Source: Hermetia illucens (lineage: Eukaryota > Arthropoda > Insecta > Diptera > Stratiomyidae). Taken from it: a DNA stretch of 64,000 nucleotides. Positions 32,701 through 44,700 of this stretch are shown here, piece by piece. The notes under the pieces were generated by a model, which was not told the DNA's origin, made no database searches, and worked only from the letters and a program-made list of their open reading frames with translations. Position numbers and translations under genes: made by a program. Each line of letters starts with the position of its first letter. The first letter of the stretch is position 1. Where the stretch lies: NCBI RefSeq assembly GCF_905115235.1, contig NC_051851.1:153464692-153528691 (forward strand), in the 5' to 3' direction.

Positions 32701-35700
32701 AAATGATATGGGAACTGCTCCTCTAAACGAAAATAAATTTCCCTGTAGCAATTTCACCCTACTTCCTTGATTGCACTGTCATACGTCATTGTTAAGTCTT
32801 TGGTGCCTTGATCCGTCCTGGTTAGTTTTCCCCGTAGGAGAGTTTCGATCCTCTGTCCTCATCGCGGTTAGGTCCCTGTTCCATCAGAGTAAATTCCTTA
32901 TGAGGTCTGTCTTAATCGAACAGCTCTAAGATTCCTATTTTTAAGTTTCCCACAAGTGTTTTCAGTCCTAATTCATTCCTGATATCACAGTCGACCGTGA
33001 TCATGTGCTATTACTTAGTTGCTTTATAAGCATCATCTCAATCTGTTTCCTTGTGATTCTTTATATTCTATCTATTTCGAAATTGTTCTCGACGTCCAGT
33101 CTGATTATTTTATGATCCGACATAGAGGATTCCTCTGAAACTCAACACTTCCTAGTTAGTCCATTCATAAGAGTAGTTTCTATTGTCTAGGCCTCTGTGC
33201 CTGGTGCTAACTATGAATGATTGCGATTTTGTTGGACTTCCGCAACAGCACACTGTCGGACTACTAACTAAACACCTGTCATCAGAGAACTAGCCTGAAA
33301 CCGTTTGACACATTACTACGGGCTAGCCCTCCCGGCTTTGGGAGCCTTCAAGTCAGGGAATTCCTTTCACCAACGGGAAGGGAGTTGTTAGTTCAAGAAA
33401 CCCCTTACCGTCCGATCCCTCTGCCGGTCGAGTTCAATCTTCTTCGGAATAAGAAGAGCCCGAACATAATGCGCAATACGATTCCAGCTGCCAGCGCTCT
33501 TCAGCACCTCTCTGACAATGTTGTCTGGAGAGAGCTCCCCTGTGTCTGCATAAAGCTGCTGGCGAAAGGCGTCCCACCTCTTGCAACAGAAACAAAGTAT
33601 GTTACCTGTGTGGTGGTTACCTCTGGGCATTCACGCTTTAGCGCCTCCTCGAATTCAACCTTTTTTGTGAGGCAGTCAAGATCCCGAATTTCTAGAGAGC
33701 ACATGTGCTCTAGGCTGGAAACAAGAGCTTTTTCCCCCAATAGCCCCTTGACCGCTTCGCAGAACGTACTCTTGTTAGTCATCTTTGGGCCCAGTTCGAC
33801 AAGAACTCCGCCACTCCTCGTTTTCCGTATGGAAGATACCTCTGCTCCGTTCTTCGGGTTTCGTCTTGTAGTGGATTTCACTAAGGACTTCCGCAAATGT
33901 CTTGCCTTCCGTCGGCTTAATGAGCAGAGGCGACGGTCTAGTCCTTCGCTTCCTCGTCTTTTCTGCTCCTGCCTGGCAGCTATTTTTAGACAGACGTGTC
34001 TCTGGCGGTGGAGTCAGTTGTTTCTCTTTTTACTTCTTCGCCTTCTTTTTTTATGCCCTGGAAACTACTTCGATAAAGTTTCCTTCGGGCACGTCGTCCT
34101 CTTTCCGCTTTTTCCCCAGTTTGCTTTGCAGGGGGCTATCTGCGGTCCGTTTGACGCAAGCTACGTTCTCAGCGAGGAGGGCGGCTGTTTCTGCTCTCCA
34201 CCTTCGCCTATAGAAGGAGATGCGGTCCAATAGTTCCTCCAGTTCCATCAGCCCGTTTTTGACGCCTTTGCTAACGTTCCTCTGGAGGAACGTTGCCAAC
34301 CGCATACGCTTCACCACTTTTGCGCCTTCCGCTGATCGCTGCGGTGAACGACGCATTTTTGTACTCCACCCAAATGCACTCAGCTCTTCTTCCTTCCCTG
34401 TTGTTTCGTCGATTTTTGTTTTAATTTATGTTTATTCTCCATGGAAAACTAACCAGCGCATCGTGTGCAAGGGAGCGGGTCGCAATAGTCAGGAACGGGT
34501 GTACCATCGGGGACAATGCCCCTACCCCAGTTCCCTGAGGCTTGACCTACGCTTAGCTGATCCAGGAATTCACGGACGGATCAGCGCTCGCTCGGGGCAA
34601 GGCGGTCTACTAACACCGGTTCAATGCACACTATCCGACCAGGGTCCCGAAGGGGCTAGCTCTTCATACACGTCACAACTATCATCTTGGCAGAGCTACA
34701 CTCGCATCATCCCATCGACGCCGACAGAGAGTTGTCGACGGCTCCGGAGACTCCCAGTGTGTCCCGACGTATACCGGTGATTCGCGGTTCGCTCTTCACC
34801 GCGAAGCTTTCTCGAGGCTACTTTAATGGCCATGAAGTCGCTAGTCAAGGACTCTGAAAGCTATACATTTGTTTTAGAGTGAAGAATATGCAAGGCCCTT
34901 GGTTTTCCAAAAGAGATGCCTCTTGTGAACATGAATCCGCCCGCAGTACACTCTGGGTTCACTCTTGCTCCACTGCAATCGTGAGCAATTTGTTAATTTG
35001 TTTTGCTTTCTGTTTTGCTTCTAAAAGCTTTTCACAGTCGTGAGTGAGAACTTCCATTTTAGTAATCCTGAAAAGTTTTGCTGGCTGTTAGTTTGACAAT
35101 TTCGGAGCTATTGTCCTGAGTCACCCCGCCGTATCCTCTGTCACGTAGTCTACCATAATCAGACCTGTACTAATAGTGTGCGTCGCCGAACACAACATTT
35201 AACATAAAATACCCTCGATCGTGCTAGCATAGGTAACGCCGAGTTTTCTGACTCCTACCTTCATCCCTAACTTTGGGTTCGGACTTGAGTGTGTCAGAGG
35301 CATTCCCCTTTTGTAGGCTCTTCTGTCTTTAAGCAGTAATTATTTCGCTTCTGGGCCAGGCCTGCTTTCTTCGTGGCGTGAGTGTGTGCCACCGAACATT
35401 TCGGGATATGCTACGGACGAAACTGCCCGGGTTGGTAGTGATAAACAGTGACCATGTTCATCCACGCAAGCTAACTTCAGCTTCATAGAATTCTCCATCA
35501 ACCCGCGTTAATTAGTTTGGAAAGATAGATGCGATTCTTGAACCATTTCCCCCTCATGTCAGTATAGAAAGAAAAACTCATAACTCGGTGGTGGTTTATA
35601 AGTTAATCTTCGCCATTTTCACTACTTTGCAATTTGCCATATTCTATGAACAGCAAGCTATCATCACTGAGCCTTAAAATACTGCGATTTTATCATTAGA

Positions 35701-38700
35701 TTCTCCCGTGGAAATCCATGACTAATACTGGGATAATGTTAATTATCGACTTTTTCATGGAAATTATAATGTTGATTCAGGACTCCCTCTTTAATACATG
35801 ACATCCATCAACTTCTGGCCAATCTTACACTACATTCTACACTTCGTTGGAATATAGCAGCATCTTTTTTGAATACTTTTTGCTATCTATATCCTACTCA
35901 ATTTCGACCAATCACATGTTCCTTTTATTCTCTTTACAGCTGCTGGTGGTGGGCCTGGCGAAAATGGTTTGCACCGCGCGAATTGCGGGCCCGCACCGTC
36001 CGCATTGGCCGATCAATCGACGAAAAATTTCCACCGAACGAAATTCGCAATCAAAAATACAATTTAATCACGTTCCTACCATTAGTTCTATTCGAGCAGT
36101 TTCGCTTCTTTCTCAACTTATACTTTTTGCTGATGGCACTTAGTCAATTTATACCAGACATAAGAATCGGTTATCCGTACACATATTGGGGTCCATTGTG
36201 CTTCGTGTTGGCCGTTACAATTTGTCGTGAGGCGGTCGATGATTTTCGTCGACATCAACGTGATCATGAGGTGAACTCACAGAAATATAAAAGATTGATA
36301 CCGAGTGATTTGCAATATGAAATGGTACCGTCGTCAAAACTGAAAGTTGGCGATATCGTTATAGTGGAGAAGGATGAACGCGTGCCAGCGGATTTGGTGC
36401 TATTGAGGACAAGCGATAAGAGTGGATCGGTTTTTGTGAGGACGGATCAACTTGATGGTGAGTGGGTTTGATTGTTTAGGAAGTGGAATGGGTTGTAATT
36501 GCTCCTTGTTTTCGTTATTCAACAGGCGAAACTGACTGGAAACTAAGACTTGCCGTATCCATGACACAAAAGCTAAACAGTGATTCTGATTTATTTAACA
36601 TTGACGCCAGTATTTATATTGAGAAGCCACAAAATGACATACATTCTTTCATCGGGACGTTTTCGATCGTAAGTTGACTTTGAATAATGTTTTGATGTCC
36701 TACAGAGGATTGCCAATGAGTAAAGAAGAGTCCTTGTAATCATTCACGTATTCTGTTTGAGACTGTAAGCTTGGTCTTTCAGTCTTTTCTTTATCTCCCT
36801 CTTTTGTTGTTATTTTGTAACTCCTTGGATTTGCCTTTCTTGCTAAAGTTCCGGAAGGCATCAAATATTTGTATATATTTTAATACGATTTCGTAGCAGG
36901 ATGGAAACGATGAAGGCAGCTTGAATGTTGAAAATACTTTGTGGGCGAATACAGTAGTAGCAGCGGGTACTGCAACAGGAATTGTCATCTACACAGGATG
37001 CGAAACACGAAGTGTGATGAATAATTCGTCGCCAAGATCGAAGGTTGGATTATTGGACATGGAAATTAATGGGCTTACAAAGGTAAGATGAGATGCAGGG
37101 AAATACTTGATAAAGCGATAACACCATTCATTCGAACAACTAAAATATTATAAATATTTTCAGGTTCTATTTTGCGCTGTCATGGGTCTTGCCTTGGTAA
37201 TGATGTGCCTCAAAGGATTCAATGGACCATGGTATCGGTAAGTCTTTTCTTTTTCTTCAAACACGCTTGGGAAATTATAAAATTGAATCGCAATGGGGTT
37301 TTCAGATATTTGTTCCGCTTCGTCCTGCTTTTCTCCTACATCATTCCAATTAGTCTTCGCGTAAATCTCGACATGGGCAAAGCATTTTATTCATGGCAAA
37401 TTCAAAATGATCCAGAAATTGAAGGCACAGTTGTGCGTTCAACTACTATACCCGAAGAACTGGGTCGAATCTCGTATTTACTCACAGATAAAACCGGAAC
37501 ATTGACACAAAACGAGATGGTCTTCAAAAAAATTCACTTAGGCGTTGTAGCTCATGACAATGACACATTTCATCACGTTGCCCAAGCGATTGAATCATTA
37601 ACATCCAATACAGGAGCTGGACAGGAAATTTCACCACCAGCTGCGAAACCCTCATCGATATTTGGTGGAAATCGATTGCGACGTCCAGAGGGTTGGCGTG
37701 TCTGGGAAGCCGTGAAAGCTTTAGCTCTTTGCCACAATGTTACTCCTGTCTATGATAATGATAAGGCCGCTACAAACAAAGCACAAGAGAAACAACGTAA
37801 CTCGCCCACACGTTCGACCATCAACATGGAAACGAAGAAAAGTAGCGATGAAATAACATACCAAGCTTCAAGCCCTGATGAAATTGCTCTGGTTAAGTGG
37901 ACTGAGCAAGTTGGTTTGGCGCTAGTAGCCCGCGATTTAAACTCTGTTACGCTACAATTGCGTCATAAAGTAAAAAACAAGAAAGGAGGAAATCAATCCA
38001 GCACACCAGCAACTCCATCCTCAAGTAGCACAGCAAGCACTGCTTCATTGGATTCCATTGGAGGTTCTGATGGTTTGATGAAGTTCCACATCTTGCAAGT
38101 CTTCCCATTCACCAGTGAATCAAAGCGAATGGGCATTATTGTAAAAGATGCCCAGACAGGTGAAATAACGTTCTATTTGAAAGGTGCTGATGTTGTCATG
38201 TCTGCCATCGTTCAGTACAATGACTGGCTGAGCGAAGAAAGTGGAAATATGGCACGAGAGGGCCTCCGAACTCTGGTCGTTGCGAAGAAAGTTCTAACTG
38301 AAGATCAGTATAATGATTTCGAGACGAGATTCAACGCTGCCCGTCTAAGCGTAACCGATAGAACGGCTAAAGTCTCAGCAGTTGTTGAGTCCTTGGAACG
38401 CGAAATGGAACTTTTATGTTTAACCGGTGTTGAGGATCGACTACAAGATGGTGTAAGACCCACTCTGGAACTACTACGAAACGCTGGCGTACGAGTTTGG
38501 ATGTTAACTGGTGACAAACTCGAAACCGCGACATGTATTGCAAAGAGTTCGCAGCTCGTGGGACGTAATCAAGGACTGCATATTTTGAAATCAGTTCAAA
38601 CTCGAACAGACGCACATCTGGAACTGAATCAGTTCCGACGTAAACAAGGTTGTGCCCTTGTTGTTTCGGGCGAAAGCCTTGAAGTGTGCCTTCAATATTA

Positions 38701-41700
38701 CGATATCGAATTTATGGAATTAGCAACAGCATGTCCAGCGGTAGTTTGTTGTCGCTGTAGTCCCACACAAAAGGCACAAGTTGTTGATTTAATCCAGAAA
38801 CATACAGGGAAGCGCACATGTGCCGTCGGTGACGGTGGCAACGATGTAAGCATGATACAACAATCAGACGCTGGAATTGGTATTGAAGGTCGCGAAGGGC
38901 GACAAGCATCATTGGCTGGTGATTTTAGTATTCCGCAATTTTCACATATCGCCAAATTGTTGCTGGTACATGGACGCCGATCTTATAAGCGGTCAGCGGC
39001 GCTTTCGCAATTCGTCATACATCGTGGACTGATTATATCGACAATGCAAGCTGTTTTCTCGGCTGTGTTTTATTTGAGTTCAGTAGCATTGTATCAAGGT
39101 TTCCTGATGGTTGGATATGCAACGGTATACACAATGTTTCCGGTGTTCTCGTTGGTATTGGATCAAGATATTGACTCGGCGATTGCAATTACGTATCCGG
39201 AGTTATATAAGGAGCTGGCGAAAGGTCGGAGTCTTAGTTATAAGACTTTCTTCGTGTGGGTTTTAATCAGTATATATCAAGGCGGAGTGATTATGTATGG
39301 AGCTTTAATATTGTTCGAGGATGAATTCATTCATATCGTGGCGATTAGCTTTTCGGCTTTGATATTGACAGAGTTGATAATGGTGGCGTTGACAATTCGA
39401 ACATGGCATAGGTAAGGCTGAAGTTATCTCTGTTCTGAAATGGTATAATGACATGAAATTTTCATTGACAGGTTAATGGTTCTTGCCGAAATATTCAGTC
39501 TGATGCTTTATCTAATATCTTTGGCTGTTCTCCATGAATACTTTGGTGAGTTTTTAATTTTTAGATAGTATCTAGCATGATAGTTTTTTTGTATAATGTA
39601 GAATGTGATCAACAGAGAATTTTGGACAAAGTTGTAAAGTTCTAGGTATAAACATAAACGTAAAAACATCAAAATAAAAATAAGTGCTGGTGGTGACGAA
39701 AGACGGGTGGAACGAAGAATGCTCAGAAGGAATGATTTGATCCATTTTACTGTACGCATTTCCTGAGTGGCCGTCCGTTTTAAGATTCCACGCGGGAGTG
39801 CAACTTACAATCACACTACAAATCGCCTTATCCTCAGTAAAAGTCTGCACTTTTAACGGGCGTTAACTTACGCTATCTGCCCGAATTTAGCTTCGGTTTC
39901 AAGCTGTCCTAAAGAAAGAAATCAAGTGGTGGTCATTTATGAGGTGACATGATGACATGATATATTATCACCTAAGATTTCATCACGACTACTTAGTGCG
40001 GACTAATTTCAGAACGTGAGAGAAAGAAGTGACTTACGTGGGGTTTCGTTTGTGTCTGGAGACTAATGCGCTGCACCAATAATAATAATAATAATCGTTG
40101 GCGCAACAATCCATGTTGGATCAGGGCCTTGAAGTGTGTTAGAGCACTTCATTCAAGACCATAACGGTACACTACAGGATTATAGTAAGTACCCTGTAGA
40201 AGGCAATGTGGTGAGCATTGCGCTCGCCCAAGATTATTACCCTGATTTGACTCAGGTACTCATTCACAGCTGAGTCGACTGGTATCCGACGTTAAATCAC
40301 GATACAAATTCCACTGCCACCAGTGAGATTTGAACCGCGACCTTCCGTACGACAGCCTTGCGCTCTAACCACTCAGCTATCCGAACACGGCGCTGCACCA
40401 AGCCTACTGTAATGAACGACGCATAATTTTCTGGTGTTCTGAGTATGAAATACCAATGAAATTCAACTCGGAATTATTTGAATTTTTGATGCCGGTGGAT
40501 AGGTCTGGCAGAGCTTGGTTGCTCAGAGAATATTTGACTGAATTCAGCGTAATGAGTATGCGCTTGATGATGAACTTCCGACACTTCGGCGTTTCCATCT
40601 CTTAAAAAAAAATTTTCTACTACTCTCAATAGCCATTTTCATGAACCATGTATCGTCGTTTGTTGTGCTCATTGAATGTAATGAAGGATTTCAGAAAATT
40701 TACGAATTCTTACTATTGAATTATGCCTCCGCGGCCCGTCACGGTTCAGCTCATCTCACGATTTCTTGGCTGCAATACTTCTCTATTGTTCTGTCCCAAG
40801 TGCCCTTGGAACGACCCACCCGTCGGCATCTTAGGAGAGTGGATTCCACTACATGGCGTAGTCAGCAACGCAATTGTTGCCCCTTCTTAATGTGTGACAT
40901 ATCCATTGTCATTTCCGCCTTCCGATCGCAGTGCGCACGAGTGCAAGGTCTGTGCGCTAACCAAGTTCTTCGTTTGAGATATTATCAAGCCGGCGTACTC
41001 CGATGATACTGAGAACCTTAATTTGGTTGGTGTTTATCTTCAGTCAAACTCTGCTTGATTCTTTTTCCAAATCGAAAGCCATTTGAACAAGGGCCATGAC
41101 GCGATGAGAGATGTGTTTGAAGAAAGACGTTATAGTCCATTGAATTCCTTTACGTCCTCCGGATAAAGCAGCATGAAGTACATCACCGAAAACGAGAAGA
41201 AATAATATTGGTGACAAGATGCAAACCTGGCAGACTCCGGTGCAGCACGTGACCAGCTCTCAAGCTCGCCGGTTTTACTCCATTTGAGTGCATGGCCGAA
41301 ATGATTTTTTTTCTGCCAGGAGGTACAGTCCTTATCCGCATGGTACGGTATCTAGCCATTTCACCTACAAGAGGACGAACATCATCGGATGTGATGCAAT
41401 TAAGAACTATGGTGAAGTGTACTTTCTAGCTCTTCAGTGGAGTTGCTCGTCCTCGTAAATGAGAAGTCGACCGTTAACGTCCTTTAGAAGACCATCGAAA
41501 GATTTGCAGTCACTTCTGAAATCATTGCGTTCTGCGACATATCTTTTGTCGCGGCGTACACTACGCTGAAGTTCTCGGCATTTCGCTCAGTATCGGGGTT
41601 CGAGCGCGTCACGTCCGCCATCACTCACAGCGGTCAGTAGAGCCGTAAACCCCTTCCGTTCGTCGATCCGCGTCCACGCTTCCGCAGTCAGCCAGATTGT

Positions 41701-44700
41701 ATGACGCCCCTTCGAAACGTAGTCGACGAGCATATGGGAAGTGTTTTTTTGATGGTGACTCGGTGCTCATCTATATTCTCAAGCGGGTTATTCAGTATAT
41801 CTGCCGAGCACGAATCTTCTACCATTATCGTTACGGTCGTCAAGACCGTGTTTCCCGTTCACATGTCCGAGTAAGGTGTTGTCAAAGCCCACCTTGGCAT
41901 TGATCACCCATCACGATCACAATGCAACCTTTAGGAAGCCTGCTCTAAATTGCGTGTAATTGGCCGTAGAAAGCACCTTCTCCATTACATCGAAAATCTC
42001 TGTTGGTGCATAGCATTATACAATTGTGATGCTCCTTAACCTGAACCGAAATCTTGCAGTCTTGCGATAGCCATCAAAAACAACCCGACATCGGATTCGA
42101 GTCGAGTACAAATGCACATTGCCATAAGCGTGGCAAGATGGACAGGAATACTCTCCAGAGTCCCACCATCTGACTTCGCTTAAGTCCAGAATCTCCAGCT
42201 TATGTCAAGTTCAAGTTGCCGAGGAACGTTTTCGGTAGGCAAAGGTCTTTGACGTGAGGTCAGCCCCTATCTGAGGCGTTTTTGTCGTTTCGGTAGCAAT
42301 AAAGTTTCCAAATTTACAGGTTGCTAGCCCACAAATTTCTATCTATTATTGTCATAGCTGTTATCGGTTGTGATTTTCGACTCTAGATAGGAGAAATTTT
42401 CAACGGTCTCAAAGTTTTAGTCTCCTATCTTCATTCTTTTCGTTTGACCAGTGCGATTCGATGTTGTTCGTTCTTTTGGTTTTGGCGCTGACATTGCCAC
42501 CATGTACTTCGTCTTGCCTTCATGAATGTGCGGCCCAAGATCTCGCGCCGCCTGTTCGATCTGGATGAAGGTAGACTGTACATCTCGAGTTGTTCTTCCC
42601 ATGATGTCGATATTGTCAGCGTAGGCCAGTAATTGGGTGGACTTAAAGATGATGGTGCATTACATCAGCATTACGGATCACTTTCTCCAGGGCCAGGTTA
42701 AAGAGGACGCATGATAGAATTTCCCCTTGTCGTAGACCGTTGTTGATGTCGAATGGTCTTGAGAGTGATCCTGCTGCTTTTATCTGGTCTCGCACATTGG
42801 TCAGAGTCAGCCTAGTCAGTCTTATCAATGTCGTTGGGATACCAAATTCTCTCATGGCTCATAGACGGCTTTAAAGTCGATGAAAAAATGGTGCAACTAA
42901 TGTTCATATTCCAACAGTTTTTCTATCGCTTGCCGCAGAGAGAAAATCTGATTTGTTGCTGATATGCCTGGACTGAAGCCTCTTCGGTATGGGCCAATGA
43001 TGTTCTGGGCGTATGGGGCTATCCGGCCTAGCAAGATAGCGGAGAATATCTTACAGATAGTACTCAGCAACGTGAGACCTCTATAATTGCTGCATTGTGT
43101 GATATCTCCCTTTTTATGTATGAGACAGATAATGCCTCTTCGTCAGTCGTCAGGCATTGATTCGCTTAATACCTTGAGCACAAGTTGATGAACCACCTGG
43201 TGTAATTGGTCGCCTCATATTTAACCAATTCGGCTGTAATTCCATCGGCTCCTGGCGACTTATGATTTTTAAGCCGATGAATTGCACGGACTGTTTTTTT
43301 CTATACTTGGTGGTGACAGTATTTGTCCGTCGTCTTCAGTTGGCGGGACCTCCAACTCGCCGATGTTCTGGTTGTTCAATAGTTCATCAAAGTATTCAAC
43401 CCATCGCTCCAATATGCCCATTCTGTCGGAAATCAAATTTCCCTCTTTGTCTCGGCAGGATGAACATCGAGACGTGTTAGGCTTCATCCTGTTGGCTTGT
43501 TAGTAAAATTTGCGCGCCTGGTGCGGTTGCTCCCTGTACTTTTCGAGTTCACAGACCTGTTGGTTCTCCCAGGCTTCCTATTTCCATCGGTGAAGTCGCT
43601 TCTCCGCTCGCCGGAGTTCGTGATAAGTTTCTGCGCGTGCCCGCGTCCTTTGAGACTAACATTACTCGGTATAAAGCATTCTTCCGTTCCGTTGTAGCTT
43701 ACATTCATCGCCAAACCGGCCGTTTCGACTCTTTGCGCCTGGTGCCAAGTATGTTTGTGGCCGTATTTATGATAACGTTCTTCAGGTGATTGTGAAGATC
43801 ATTTGTTGATGCTTCATCTCCAGGATTTCTGTTGATTGCGGTTATTGCGGCATCCATATCCCTCTTATAGGTGTTGGGAAGGGCTGTGTTGTGGATGGCT
43901 TCAGTGTTAACTCTCACCTGATTGTCAGAGGGGATTCTGGGTGGTGTTGTTATTCGAGCTCGTAGCACCATGCCAAGGAGATAGTGATCCGAGTCTATGT
44001 TGGCCCCCCTAAATGTTCTGACATTCATCAAGGCTGAGAGGTGGCGGCGTTCGTTCAACACGTGGTCAATTTGGTTGAAAGTGGTCCCGTCTGGAGAAGC
44101 CCACGTATGTTTATGGACTGCTTTCCGCGCAAACCAGGTACTTCCAACAATCATTTCGTGTGACCCTGCTAATTGAATAATCCGCAGTCCGTTATCATTT
44201 ATATTTTGATGTAAGCTATGAGAGCCAACGTACGGGGTACCTGAATACGGGTCCTTACTGGGCTGTTAAAATCCCCAAGTATGATTTTGATATCATATCT
44301 GCGGCAGGCTTCAAGGGTTCGTTCTACTGCCTCGTAAAAGGTATCCTTCTCCGACTCTGCAGTTTCCTCTGTAGGGGCATGAACGTTAATGAGGTTTAGG
44401 TTTCTAAATTTGCATAGCCGTTCGCTTATGTTTTCAAAGCCGATAACAGCAGGTTTCATGTTTTGGCTGACTAAGAAACCTACTCCGAGCACATGGTTTA
44501 CTGGATGGCCACTATAATATATGGTGTTACGACTCTTCTCCAGGAAACCGGTCCCTGTCCAAAGCATATCCTGCAATGCTGTTACATTAGCCCTATATTG
44601 GGACAGGGTATCGGCTAGCTGCTTGGCAGTTCCATCTTTGCACGGTAAACGCATGTTCCATGAGAAAATGCGCAAATCGTTATTCATTTTTCGTTGCTGG

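Noticed and set aside
40077-40093. CRISPR-like or independent microsatellite
   Set aside because: The (AAT)n run is the 3' tail of the SINE. No spaced direct-repeat array exists in the window.
40325-40379. Functional tRNA gene on the minus strand
   Set aside because: A and B boxes are present, but no cloverleaf acceptor stem closes; the sequence continues into a SINE body with a TSD.
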